In this document: positions 33,717-46,620 of the stretch, in pieces
How the letters are laid out: the number at the start of each line of letters is the position of its first letter
How positions within the stretch are numbered: the first letter of the stretch is position 1
Translations under genes and position numbers: made by a program
The notes under the pieces: generated by a model
The model's database searches: none
Told to the model about the DNA's origin: nothing
Seen by the model: the letters and a program-made list of their open reading frames with translations, nothing else
Origin: Acanthacorydalis orientalis
Lineage: Eukaryota > Arthropoda > Insecta > Megaloptera > Corydalidae
Length of the DNA stretch: 64,000 bases
Assembly (NCBI GenBank): GCA_034766995.1
Contig: CM068322.1
Span: 1,314,589-1,378,588 of the forward strand
Direction: 5' to 3'

Positions 33717-35026
33717 CAGGTGGGCTGAAAAGTTCGTAGGCTTACATAGAAAAAAATTTTTTTTTGATAGAATTTGATTTTATTATTCAATATAGTTCCC
33801 TTCGAGGGCGATACAACGATTATAGCGGTCATACAATTTTTCGGTACCATTTTTATAATACGATTTGTCTTTAGCCTCAAAATAGGCTTCAGTTTCGGCG
33901 ATTACCTCTTCATCGGAACAAAATTTCCGTCCAGCGAGCATCCTCTTGAGGTCTGAGAACAGAAAAAAGTCGCTGGGGGCCAGATCTGGAGAGTACGGTG
34001 GATGCGGAAGCAATTCGAAGCCCAATTCTTGCAATTTCGCCATCGATTTCATTGATTTGTGACACGGTGCATTGATGATGATTTGTGACGCATGTCTTGA
34101 TGAAACAGCACTTTCTTCTTCTTCAAATGAGGCCGCTTTTTCGCGATTTCGTCTGTTAAACGCTCCAATAACGCTACGTAATAGTCGCTGTTTATGGTTT
34201 TTCCCTTTTTAAGATAGTAAATGAATATTATACCATGAGTATCCCAGAATACTGATGCCACAACCTTGCCAGCCGACTTTTGCGTCTTTCCACGCTTTGG
34301 AGTCGGTTCATCACGTGCAGTCAACTCGGCTGACTGTCGATTGGACTCCGGTGTGAAATGATGGAGCCATGTTTCATCCATCGTCACATATCGACGCAAA
34401 AATTCGGATTTATTACGATTGAACAGCTCCAAACACTCCTTAGAATCATCGATTCGTTGTTGTTTTTGGTCGATTGTGAGCTCGCGCGGCACCCACTTTG
34501 AACAGAGCTTTCGCATATCCAAATATTCATGCACGATATGACCAACACGTTCCTTTGATATCTTTAGGGTCTCAGCTATCTCAATCAACTTCACTTTACG
34601 GTTGTCAAAAATTATTTTGTGGACTTTTTTGATGTTTTCGTCGGTAACAGCCTCTTTGGGGCGTCCACTGCGTGCATCGTCCTCGGTGCTCATTTCGCCT
34701 CGTTTAAATTTAGCAAACCACTTCTCTACGGTTGATTTTCCTGGTGCAGAGTCCGAATAATGTTTATTAAGCCAAGCCTTGGTTTCAACAGTATTTTTTT
34801 TCGCCAAAAAGCAATGCTTTATTAACACACGAAATTCCTTTTTATCTATTGTTTCAAGGTAACAAAAGTTCTTTCACTAAAAATGCTATAACTCAGATAC
34901 TAATAGTGCAACAGCTGTCAAATTTATACACGCGTCTTTTGAAGGTTAGGGCTAACTAAAAATCATATGGATTTGATACTAGTAGCGCCATCTATGTGTC
35001 AGCCTACGAACTTTTCAGCCCACCTG

Positions 35027-35027
<1 letters not shown>
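33716..35027 (-). mobile_element. irritans-subfamily mariner (Himar1-like), 1312 bp
   Basis: The left end starts ACAGGTGGGCTGAAAAGTTC and the right end is its reverse complement, more than 25 bp of matching inverted repeat. TA lies on both sides, within longer TA arrays. The size is close to the 1.26 kb of Himar1. It holds one transposase on the minus strand with a single clear frame break, so it is the best preserved DNA transposon here. Confidence 0.95.
33783..34828 (-). pseudogene. irritans mariner transposase, broken by a 20-bp insertion
   Basis: The first part (34828-34049, 259 codons) has the bipartite HTH (NTVETKAWLNKHYSDSAPGK; KLIEIAETLKISKERVGHIV), the WVPREL linker and YVTMDETWLHH with the first catalytic Asp. 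The second part (34052-33783, 89 codons) reads MAKLQELGFELLPHPPYSPD, then LAPSDFFLFSDLKRML with the third Asp, up to EGNYIE. Close resemblance to Himar1 is visible throughout. At the second catalytic motif, directly after HQD, 20 extra bases starting ATGCGTCACAAATC have been inserted; the normal continuation (NAPCHKS) follows in the shifted frame. The insert resembles the bases just after it, so it is probably an imperfect local duplication. Without it the frame would be open. Confidence 0.9.
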
Positions 35028-35081
<54 letters not shown>

Positions 35082-35084
35082 TAC
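35028..35084. repeat. (TA)n between the irritans mariner and a Tc1 element
   Basis: About 47 bp of TA and a few TACA steps. It touches the inverted ends of both neighbours. Confidence 0.95.
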
Positions 35085-35299
35085 ACCTAGCCTCGTCATA
35101 AATTCTTTCAGTTGATTTATCAGGATTAGTAACGTGGGAATTTTGGGCATCAAAATGTGGCAACAATTTATATGTGCAGTATATATGATGCAGTAGATGA
35201 TTGTTACGGAAAATATCATTTAGTACGCATGCTGCATTTACAAATTTATAATGGATTGGAGTATAACGAAATTATGTTGTCGTCCTTGCATTGCACTGT

Positions 35300-35850
35300 G
35301 TGAGAAAGAATGCGAAAGATATTATTAGTACTTTTCGAACGGTACGCATATCTGAACCGTTTTAATTTTGTCAATTAAAAAATTTACAGAAGCAGAAAAT
35401 GCAGTTGATTGTCCTCGAAAACGCCACCCCCGTGGTGTACGGACGAAAGAAGTAATGAATTCTTGGCATGAACGGATTGAATAAATACGGATAAAATAAA
35501 CATCCTAGCTCGGAGTATTTCACGTATTATCAGAGAGGACCTAAAACTCGGCGCATTCAAACTGGTTACAAATAATTTGTTGACGAACTCGTTGAAAGAA
35601 ATAAGACGCATTCGAACGAAAAAACGTTGAAAACTTAATAAGAAAGAACGCTACCGTTAAATTTTATTTAACGATGAAAACAGCTTTACAATCGAAGAAA
35701 GTTTCAATAAACAAAATGATGTGTCTATGCACATAATTTGAAAGAAGCACGAGAGAAAATTCCACATGCTCAGCGAGGCCACCACCCCGCCTAAGTAAAT
35801 GGTATGGTGGAGAATATCATATCACGGCGTTTCACCCATTCATTGAGTGA
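35300..35850 (+). pseudogene. Tc1-type transposase, N-terminal half
   Basis: Reading on the plus strand gives RKNAKDIISTFRTVRIS (first HTH), then TEAENAVDCPRKRHPRGVRT (the linker that normally reads GSVEDRPRSGRPR), then SISRIIREDLKLGAF (second HTH), then RKILFNDENSFTIEESFNKQ, where the family has VWSDEK and the first catalytic Asp. The coding match ends near NSTCSARPPP. The second and third catalytic residues are not present. Confidence 0.65.
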
Positions 35851-35904
35851 GACAAGAGAGAAAACGTCTGGATATGTGTACCGTTCTACGTTTGTAGAAC
35901 CCTG

Positions 35905-36545
35905 TTTAGCATCTTAGTCACACTAACGTTGATGGTAAGCCTTAGACCTTCTAGTAAGACTCCGAATCATCGCAGAAGATGAAAACGACCTAAATATAGT
36001 TAAAAAACAATCTTCCAAATTTCATCAATACATCTAATTTCCCCTCATGGAGTCCTAACCCGAATCTGTTTGGCTATAAGCCGTAGATTTTTTTGAAATA
36101 AATGGCTTGTAAAAAGCGTCACCCCAATTTGAAATCCCTCAAACATTCAATTGTGTCAGCATCATTGAAAATTCTTCTTGAAACTGTGCATAAATAAAGT
36201 TGTACCAAAATACAATCTCGTAGACCCTTGTTAGGCCTTTTAGTCACACTTTGTTGATGGTGTCTTGGAATTTCCAGCAAGACTTTACATAAGCGTATAA
36301 TGCGAAAACGACCTAGGTGTGACTGGAAAACAATCTTCCAAATTTCATCAGGGTGTCTGATTGATCCGCAGGAAGTTCTGGCCTTAAACCGTTCAACTAT
36401 AATGTGTAGCATGTTTTGATGGAGACGGCCTGCAAAAAGAGTTGCAATAATTTGGAGTCCCTGAAACATTCAATTTGTCAGTATCATTGAAAATTATTCT
36501 TGAAACTGTGCATAAATCGATAGGCGAGCGGTCACACCGATTACG
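35905..36545. repeat. tandem duplication, unit about 325 bp
   Basis: Two diverged copies (about 35905-36228 and 36229-36545) share TAGTCACACT..GTTGATGGT, CAATCTTCCAAATTTCATCA and CATTGAAAATTMTTCTTGAA at offsets of 322-326 bp. It is not coding as far as I can tell. The 116-codon minus frame at 36119-36469 spans both copies and has no known motif. Confidence 0.85.
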
Positions 36546-36626
36546 TCGCTGTGTGCAGATCAAAAGCGAACATTTGGAATAAAAATGTATGATTTTATAG
36601 TTTTTGCTATCATTTTTCAGAATATT

Positions 36627-36628
<2 letters not shown>

Positions 36629-36687
<59 letters not shown>

Positions 36688-36693
36688 ATGTCC
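36629..36693. repeat. (TA)n microsatellite inside the Tc1 element
   Basis: About 65 bp of TA between the tandem duplication and the right inverted end. Confidence 0.95.
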
Positions 36694-36782
36694 ATATATA
36701 CATACACACATTTATGACTTTTCGCTGTAGTTTTTTTTCTATATGCGTTTAAGTTACTGACAGAACCTCTGACGAGACTAGG

Positions 36783-38002
36783 TATATATCAAAATTATAT
36801 GATTTTTATAGCTTCGATCCTTTAAACAATTCAAAAAGATTGTTCTACACATCTAATAATATAAAATAGTGTTTTATTTTAAGTTAGATTTTATTAGAAT
36901 GAACATTGTTGATAAAAAGACAAAACAGAGAAATTTAAACAAAAATAACTCAAAATTTTTAAGAAAATGATAATAAAAATAACAAATGATGATTACTAGT
37001 TTGTTCCTGTAAAACTATTTTATTCATTCTATATTCTTATATTTATATTTATTCATTATTTTCATTTGTCTAAATCCTGTCTATCATTTTTATCCACAAG
37101 TCAATCGTGAGATAGAAAGGAATGATTTAGGTCCTCATTAAAAGGAGACTTCGCAACGAAAAATTGTCGGAATTATGTAAAAAAGACAAGTAGTTGTAAG
37201 TAAGACTTTCAAAGAATACTAATTTTATATAAACGCTGTGGAATTATTGAAAGGTAAAGAATTAATAACCAGCAGCGAAAAATATTGGAAAAAGATATTT
37301 ACATTCTAAAATAAATTGTATTTCAATAAATTTCGCGATTGGAAATGACTAAAAAAGTGAAAGATACCGACAAGACGACAATTATATGGTCTGCTAAAAT
37401 CCGTTTCTCTCCTAAATTTGATCTTCCAAAAGTATACATTAAGAGTCTCATTTATAATCAATAAAATCTATATATCTTATTGCATAAAAGATAAATTCCG
37501 CTAAGGTTTCGTATACGCAATGCAATTAGTTGTGCAAACTTTAGTTAAGTAGCTATTACCGAAGCAAGTTACTGTGTGATATTACTGTGTTTCTCATATA
37601 TTAAGAATTTATATATTATATATTTTGAAAAAAAGATGGGTATCAATTAGAAATTAAGTAGTAAACTAGATAAATTAGAATTGGAATCATATTTTTTCCA
37701 TTCGAAGTAAACAATACAAAAATAGAAAATAGTCAAGTCGTAAACTGAATGATTGCTACATAAAAAATGGCAATCGTTACAAAATTTACAATACATAAGA
37801 AAAATAAGATTATAAATAAAAAATTAATAAATCACAGAACAATAATAAATCAATAATTAAAAAAATAAATATGAGGAAAAGTCAACATTTATTAACAAAT
37901 CATAGGAAAGTTTTAATAATTCGGAATTAAACTATTAAAGGGCTAAATTTTAATGAATGAGATATTTTTATATTTTAGCAATTTGACTATGATTGTATTA
38001 CA
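36783..38002. other. A+T-rich spacer, no gene seen
   Basis: Nothing above chance. Confidence 0.5.
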
Positions 38003-38056
<54 letters not shown>

Positions 38057-38086
38057 CATATACGAGTATATACATATATATATATA

Positions 38087-38174
<88 letters not shown>

Positions 38175-38177
38175 TAA
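38003..38177. repeat. compound microsatellite (CT)n(TA)n with TACA steps
   Basis: About 175 bp. The overlapping frames on both strands encode Tyr/Ile repeats and are artefacts. Confidence 0.95.
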
Positions 38178-38572
38178 GCTACAATTAAAACTACATAATT
38201 GTTAATTAATGAACATTTTTGATCAAAAATCGTAGTTCGTAAAGTCTGGAACTGAAATGAGCTGAAATGAGGATATGGAGGAAGAATATGTTTTTCTTTT
38301 TACTTAATGGATCTTATTGAAATAAAATGAATAAAAGTGGACTAAGAGGAAAAAATAATTTGTAAAAGCGAATTTCACAACAATAACAAAACTAAAATGA
38401 ATCCATTTTGTTTATCGTGTTTCAATAAAATCTAAAAAATTAAAAAAAAAACATGTTTAATATTTCATTAAAAAACAGCATACACTGAATTACTGAATAT
38501 TAGTTTTAAAAGAAGCAATGTTTAAACCAGTAATTTTGAATAGAAATATGTTACCATTAATTACATTTACTT

Positions 38573-38626
<54 letters not shown>

Positions 38627-38815
38627 TGTGTGCGTTCCAATGATTACATGCGTGTGGGTTTGTACATAGAAATGAACTAACAGAAAACCATAACCATATA
38701 TCAACACAATTTCATTTACAAAGAACTAAATGTTACTACACATTTATTTTATAAACGAATTTTCTACAAATATATAACTTTTTGTTACAACAAATGTACA
38801 AAAAAAAGTTATAAA
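38178..38815. repeat. spacer with (TA)n(TG)n at 38574-38635
   Basis: Apart from the microsatellite nothing is recognised. Confidence 0.6.
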
Positions 38816-38960
38816 AGTAACCATTATGGCTGTTACGACATCGTGCGTGCTGCCACACCGACTCCGCCAATAAACTTGGTGAATGATCGTTTGCAGTTCA
38901 ATCCCTGGGTGAACGTTAATCCCGCGAGACCTGGTTGTAATTAAAGCAGGAAGACTTGGT
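38816..38960. other. G+C-raised segment with a tRNA B-box-like motif
   Basis: GCAGTTCAATCCCTGGG at about 38896 fits the pol III B box (GTTCRANNC), and TGGCTGTTACG about 70 bp upstream is a weak A box. A tRNA-derived SINE head is possible. There is no cloverleaf and no second copy in the window to support it. Confidence 0.25.
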
Positions 38961-39162
38961 TCTATTTTACCATCACACTATAATAAATAACACACTTCCT
39001 CAAAGACATGTTATTACCATTTGGTTGTGACTTCCTTTTGTATTTGAACTGTACAATATTTCTCATGTGTGTTTGCTCATACACTAACAAATATTTATGT
39101 GCGTAAACACATAAATGCAAAATATACACATTCAGATGTATACATACGCACAAACACATATA

Positions 39163-39208
<46 letters not shown>

Positions 39209-39378
39209 TGTTTTTCTAAGTGGGTTACATTGTATATATTTTATATGTTATTGGCTCTGAAGGGTCTGTTTTATGTGTAATAATTTAGTGTTTTATTGTA
39301 ATCTCGTAAATAATACATACGTGTTCCATGAATCAGTATTAATTACATTTTCGAGGTGTCATAAACATAAATAAAGAA

Positions 39379-39422
<44 letters not shown>

Positions 39423-39772
39423 AAAAAATGAAGAAATAAGATTAAAATAAAACAACAGTTTGAATTTCTTACTTATTAATTAAAAATATACATTTTCTAA
39501 TAATAAGCAATGAATCAGTCATGGATATGAATATTACATATAATTATTTTATTATTCAAATAAATAAAATATCCCTAAACTGAAAATATTTTTTTAACTA
39601 AAAATATAAGTAAAATGTGAAGACATAGACTGTGAAGACATATTCTAGTACTAATACTACTAGTAAATTCTAGTACTTGGATATAGTTCTGGAAGTGTGT
39701 GTGGAGGGGGAAACTCATGTATTTTCAGATTACACAAAAGTTTAATTGCAGTGGACACTGCGCAATGAAAAT
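38961..39772. repeat. spacer with (TA)n at 39160-39207 and 39379-39419
   Basis: Two TA arrays. No gene between or around them. Confidence 0.6.
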
Positions 39773-39912
39773 AAATATATATATATATATATATACATAC
39801 ATACATATATACATACAAACATATATACATACATACATATATACATACATACATATATACATACATACATATATACATACATACATATATACATACATAC
39901 ATATATACATAC

Positions 39913-39950
<38 letters not shown>
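39773..39950. repeat. tandem 16-bp array of CATA and TATA units
   Basis: A unit of the form ACATATATACATACAT is repeated about seven times between TA runs. All frames here are repeat products. Confidence 0.95.
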
Positions 39951-39957
<7 letters not shown>

Positions 39958-40098
39958 GGCTGAATTTATCCGACCGAAGGTTTACTGAGAGCTCACTATT
40001 CATGCTCATTTGATTAGAATTGACTTTACAATAAACAACTGTTTACTGTTTTAATTTAACTCTTGTTTTATTTCAGAACTCGGATTTGTTTAAATGGG

Positions 40099-40099
<1 letters not shown>
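39951..40099. other. short unique spacer
   Basis: Moderate G+C at 39960-40010, no frame or motif. Confidence 0.5.

Positions 40100-40160
<61 letters not shown>
40100..40160. repeat. (TA)n microsatellite
   Basis: TA array ending in CACA at the first base of the next mariner. Confidence 0.95.
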
Positions 40161-40161
<1 letters not shown>

Positions 40162-40661
40162 GAGGTCAGACAATTAAGTAATGCGACCGATTTTTTTTCT
40201 CGGCCTGTGGTAACACTGCGAACCTGTAACTCCGCCACCGTAATAGCAGATCCCTACTTTCTCGATTGAGACCTTGACCACCCTCGTACGATCATTTCTT
40301 CGCCAGCTGTTCAGTGTTTTGTAACAACGCGCGAGTAGTGCATGTCACGAAAATGGAAAAAGCCCACCGAATGAACATCGCTCAAGATTGTCTCGAGCAG
40401 GTTGAAAGTGATCCTACTCTTCTCGATCGAGTTATTACTGGTGATGACAGTTGGTTCTTTCAATATGACCCCGAAACTAAACGACAAAGCCAACAGTGGC
40501 TGTCCCCTGGAGCACCAAGGGCAAAGAAGGCGAGAATGAGCAAGTCCAAAGTGAAAACCATGTTGATTTGCTTCTTCGACAGCAAAGGGGTGGTTCACAA
40601 AGAGTTCGTACCACCTGGACAAACCGTAAATCAAGTATTCTACCGCAATTGTCTGACCTCG
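40161..40661 (+). mobile_element. family C mariner, copy C1, internally deleted (501 bp)
   Basis: Starts CGAGGTCAGACAATTAAGTA and ends AATTGTCTGACCTCG. The 5' untranslated region is complete, but the HTH-coding part is missing after the first codons. The 3' part of the gene is missing from FYRN onward, where the sequence passes directly into the last 15 or so bases of the 3' inverted repeat. Sequence shared with C2 differs at only a few positions, so the copies are young. Confidence 0.9.
40353..40660 (+). pseudogene. family C mariner transposase, middle part only
   Basis: From the native ATG at 40353 the frame reads MEKAHRMNIAQDCLEQVESD, i.e. two or three native codons joined to residues normally about 120 positions further on. 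It contains RVITGDDSWFFQYDPETKRQ with the first catalytic Asp and the MSKSKVKTMLICFFDSKG block, and ends after NQVFYRN. The second and third catalytic Asp are absent. The open frame runs on through the inverted repeat and the TA bridge into C2. Confidence 0.85.
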
Positions 40662-40673
40662 TATATATATATA
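40662..40673. repeat. 12-bp (TA)6 bridge between C1 and C2
   Basis: Exactly six TA units separate the outer ends of two family C copies. Confidence 0.95.
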
Positions 40674-41594
40674 CGAGGTCAGACAATTAAGTAATGCGAC
40701 AAAATTCAAAAATCGAGTATATTTAAAAATTAAGGTACACCGCTACGATCCCCTTCAAAGTAGTTCCCTCCCGCATCTATACACTTATTCCAGCAAGTTT
40801 TCCAGTTTTCGTAACAATTCTGGAACACTTCTTGTGGGACCTCTCCGAGTATCCTCGTCACAGATTCTTGGATATCTTCAACGGAGTCAAAATGTCGACC
40901 TTTGACGAATTCTTTCATATGGGGGAATAGGAAAAAGTCGCAGGCTGACATGTCCGGTGAATAGGGCGGTTGTGGTAACGTTGCGATGCCTTTAGACGCC
41001 AAAAACTGAGAGACACTGAACGCACTGTGACAGGGAGCATTGTCGTGATGCAGAACCCAAGTCTTCGCGATCTCTGGACGCACTCTGAGCACCCTTTTTC
41101 GTAATTTTTCGAGCACATTGCGGTAGAATACTTGATTTACGGTTTGTCCAGGTGGTACGAACTCTTTGTGAACCACCCCTTTGCTGTCGAAGAAGCAAAT
41201 CAACATGGTTTTCACTTTGGACTTGCTCATTCTCGCCTTCTTTGGCCTTGGTGCTCCAGGGGACAGCCCCTGTTGGCTTTGTCGTTTAGTTTCGGGGTCA
41301 TATTGAAAGAACCAACTTTCATCACCAGTAATAACTCGATCGAGAAGAGTAGGATCACTTTCAACCTGCTCGAGACAATCTTGAGAGACGTTCATTCGGT
41401 GGGCTTCGTGACATGCACTACTCGCGCGTTGTTACAAAACACTAAACAGCTGGCGAATAAATGATCGTACGAGGGTGGTCAAGGTCTCAATCGAGAGAGT
41501 AGAGATCTGCTATTACGGTGGCGGAGTTACAGTTCGCAGTGTTACCACAGGCCGAGAAAAAAAATCGGTCGCATTACTTAATTGTCTGACCTCG
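40674..41594 (-). mobile_element. family C mariner, copy C2, HTH deleted (921 bp)
   Basis: Full inverted ends (CGAGGTCAGACAATTAAGTA and its reverse complement) are adjacent to TA at both sides. The 5' untranslated region and all of the catalytic part are present on the minus strand. The deletion removes the native ATG and the whole HTH region: CACGAA of the leader is joined to GCCCACCGAATGAAC of the coding region. Confidence 0.95.
40730..41395 (-). CDS. mariner transposase catalytic domain without HTH, open frame
   Basis: A frame of 221 codons from an internal Met (MNVSQDCLEQVESDPTLLDR) runs to the natural C-terminus (GGNYFEGDRSGVP) without a stop. All three catalytic residues are in place: VITGDESWFF, VLHHDNAPCH and SPDMSACDFFLF. 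The last two are separated by 34 residues, the D,D,34,D spacing of mariner. Usual transposases have about 345 residues; the missing 120 are the DNA-binding half. Such a protein could not bind the ends specifically. It might still join transposase dimers; that is speculation. No promoter beyond the family's own leader is visible. Confidence 0.75.
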   Translation of the reverse strand: MNVSQDCLEQVESDPTLLDRVITGDESWFFQYDPETKRQSQQGLSPGAPRPKKARMSKSKVKTMLICFFDSKGVVHKEFVPPGQTVNQVFYRNVLEKLRKRVLRVRPEIAKTWVLHHDNAPCHSAFSVSQFLASKGIATLPQPPYSPDMSACDFFLFPHMKEFVKGRHFDSVEDIQESVTRILGEVPQEVFQNCYENWKTCWNKCIDAGGNYFEGDRSGVP

Positions 41595-41612
41595 TATATA
41601 TATATATATAAA
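41595..41612. repeat. (TA)n bridge between C2 and the next mariner
   Basis: About 18 bp of TA ending AAA at the start of the next inverted repeat. Confidence 0.9.
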
Positions 41613-42866
41613 TTAAATCAGTGAAAAAGTTCGTAAGCGATTCAACAGGAGATATTAACAGTACCAATGGCGGCGTTTTTGATTGAAATATATTCATGTT
41701 ATATATCATTTCAAAGATGACAGTCACATCTGTCATTTCAGAATCAGACGCATCAGACGCATTTGTTTCCATTCGATTTGTGTGTAATTTTTTTTTTAAA
41801 TAGACAACGGAAATATACACTTTCGTCACGTTGTAATATACGAGTTTCGGAAAGGAGTAACCGTTGGCGTGGCAATGAAAAATATTCGGGAGGTTTATTT
41901 GGATTATGCACCATCATTTCCAACTGTGAAGAAATGGTTTGCTAAATTTCGACTTGGTGACTTTAACCTCGAAGATCAACCCGGCTCTGGACGGCTAAAT
42001 CCGGCTCTAGTTAATAAAAGCTCACGAATTTTGACGGCAGAGTTTGCCAAGACACTCAACATTGACTGATTGACCGCATTTCGGCATTTAAAGAAGCTGG
42101 GGTTCACGCTGAAGTTTGATACGTAGGTGCCGCACTCGTATGAAAAAAACAAATGTGATCGCATCTCTCCGATAGTTTATTAGCTTGAAAGCTTCAAGAG
42201 AGACCTTTTTTTGAATTGGTTGGTAACTAACGATGAGAAATGGAACCTGTACAACAACGTCCGATGCAGACGAATGCGGAAAAAGTCGAATGAAAGAGTA
42301 GAATCAGTCGCCAAAGCTGGTTTGTATCAGATGAAGGAGTTGCTGTGTTTCTGGTGGCATTACAAACGTGTTGTGTATTTTGAGTTGCTCCTACGGGGTG
42401 AAACGATTACTAAAGAGAAGTACTGTTAAAAATTAACCAAACTGAACGCAGAAATTAAAGAAAAGCGCCTAATTTTGGAAAATCACAAGGGGATCATCTT
42501 CCATCAAGACAACACAAAATCAAATAAAGCAAAACTGACTCTGCAAAAACTGAAGCAGTTGAAATAGGAAATCATATCGCATTCATCGTATTTTTCGGAC
42601 ATAGCAACTTCGGATTATCATTTGTTCCAGTCGATGCAGAACAGTTTAAACGGCAAATAATTTAACACCGCGAAGGCCGTCAAAAACCACCTTACTCCTC
42701 TTTTTTCCGAAAAACCACGAAGCTTTTTTGTATAAGGAATCCAGCAGCTACCTGAGCATTGGAAAATGATAGTGAATATATAATTAATTAATAAAAGTGT
42801 CTTCTGCGAAAAACAATCGCCTGAATATTAATTTCAAATTGCATACGAACTTTTGCACTGAACCAA
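41613..42866 (+). mobile_element. mariner D1, 1254 bp, complete outline
   Basis: Left end TTAAATCAGTGAAAAAGTTC and right end (reverse complement) TTGGTTCAGTGCAAAAGTTC, continuing GTAAGC and GTATGC. The length is that of a complete mariner. It holds one degenerate transposase on the plus strand. It differs from family C and from the irritans copy. Confidence 0.9.
41800..42785 (+). pseudogene. mariner D1 transposase, full length, several stops
   Basis: Blocks in order: FRHVVIYEFRKGVTVGVAMK and FPTVKKWFAKFRLGDFNLED (first HTH), RILTAEFAKTLNID then a stop, FRHLKKLGFTLKF, WLVTNDEKWNLYNN (first Asp), LLCFWWHYKRVVYFELL, IIFHQDNTKSN (second Asp) and SDIATSDYHLFQSMQNSLNG (third Asp). All three catalytic Asp survive, but at least five stops and a few frame shifts interrupt the gene. 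Confidence 0.85.
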
Positions 42867-42871
42867 CATAC

Positions 42872-42928
<57 letters not shown>
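42867..42928. repeat. (CATA)n(TA)n microsatellite
   Basis: Begins with CATACATA directly after the right end of mariner D1 and turns into pure TA. Confidence 0.95.
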
Positions 42929-42929
<1 letters not shown>

Positions 42930-44090
42930 GCCTATTAACAACTTTGTGTACGTGCCATCATATATAAATTTTCCGTAATTATCTTAAATTTTAAGTAAAA
43001 AATAATAAATAAATGAAAATAGTACATAAATGTCACGAAAATAATATTATTTTGAACTTTTTTTAAAAAAAAGCATATCAATTATCCACTTCTGGACGTA
43101 ATATTTTTCCACTCACTAAAACTGTGAAATAAGTTTGAATGACTCTGTATACACGTGCGTTCAACTAAAATTCTTATTAAAACAAAGGAATCTATGATTA
43201 TTTAGTTCAGCAACGAATTTATTTTTTTTCTTCGGACGAAATTGGTCAGTGATTGTAATAATATTTTACTGTTACTAGTTTTGGCTCTTGAAATATGTAC
43301 TCTGTTAGATATATAAGAATCAGTATCACAAACTGTAGAAAAAGACTCAAAAAATTGTAACATAGAACGACTTTGGAAACCGAACATAGAATCTATGGAT
43401 TGAAAAACAATTCGTTTCGTTAGTACATATTCAAAATTTATGAAACAATTTGCATCGTTTTTTTAAATATCTGACGAAAATTCTACTTATTTAAATTTTA
43501 AAGTTTTATTTGGCGTAAATTTAAAGAATAAATCGATTTTATCAGCAGTATATTATTTATTTCGTTTGTGTCAATTTCTTATTTTTGTATTGTAGTTAAT
43601 TGTGTCCAGTCGTCTTTATTAGTTTGATGATGGACTCATGTGCAAAGAATTTTTCTAAGACAATATTTTTATAAAAACAAAATCACGAATCAATAGAAAG
43701 TTTCACAATTTTAATCCTTTTTTGTCTGCACACTTATAACTTCAATCGGAATACTTTTTCTTTTTACAGTGTTTGAGCCGTTTTAAAAAAGTTTCTTCTA
43801 CATACGCTAATCAAATTCTATTACAATGTTAGATCATGTGAAAATATTTTAAGGTAAAATGATTACTTAAATAAGTTACAAACAGAAATTACGATATTTT
43901 TTATTCTACAGCCTACAATTGCAATGGTTCGACAATAGTCAAGCAATTTATGTGCAATAGTTACATTAGTTTTAACGAAAAGGTATATATATATATATTA
44001 TAACTGTATCTTTCATTTCATAATTACAATCAAATTATTCGTTATATCCAAAATCACTATAAATATATTCTACTCTATATACTTATGTTT

Positions 44091-44092
<2 letters not shown>
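42929..44092. other. A+T-rich spacer, no gene seen
   Basis: A 61-codon minus frame at 43202-43387 has no known motif. A short TA run lies at 43982-44000. Confidence 0.5.

Positions 44093-44127
<35 letters not shown>
44093..44127. repeat. (TA)n left flank of a mariner
   Basis: TA array running into the inverted end at 44128. Confidence 0.95.
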
Positions 44128-46377
<2,250 letters not shown>

Positions 46378-46378
46378 G

Positions 46379-46475
<97 letters not shown>

Positions 46476-46510
46476 TATATATATATACACACATATATAA
46501 TGTATGTATG

Positions 46511-46542
<32 letters not shown>

Positions 46543-46568
46543 ATATATATATATATATATATACACAC

Positions 46569-46618
<50 letters not shown>
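46378..46618. repeat. complex TA array with (GTAT)n and TACACACATATAAT units
   Basis: About 240 bp. Two or three copies of a TACACACATATAAT-type interruption separate the TA runs. Confidence 0.95.

Positions 46619-46620
<2 letters not shown>

Larger units (their letters stand above)
35086..36782 (+). mobile_element. Tc1-type element, 1697 bp, degenerate
   Basis: Left end CCTAGCCTCGTCATAAATTC and right end (reverse complement) CCTAGTCTCGTCAGAGGTTC, continuing as TTTCAG and TGTCAG, agree in about four of five positions. TA follows directly on the right; on the left it has become CA. The element contains the N-terminal half of a Tc1-type transposase, then a 325-bp tandem duplication, then a (TA)n array. 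The catalytic 3' half of the gene is missing. Confidence 0.75.

Noticed and set aside
36119..36469. 116-codon minus frame
   Set aside because: It runs antisense across two copies of a tandem duplication and has no known motif.
39773..39950. Regularly spaced 16-bp repeats that look CRISPR-like
   Set aside because: Units are contiguous CATA/TATA simple repeats without spacers, in a eukaryotic sequence.
40311..41464. Long frames opposite the family C transposases (40311-40709 minus, 41132-41464 plus, 40992-41198 minus)
   Set aside because: They are antisense or shifted readings of the transposase gene.
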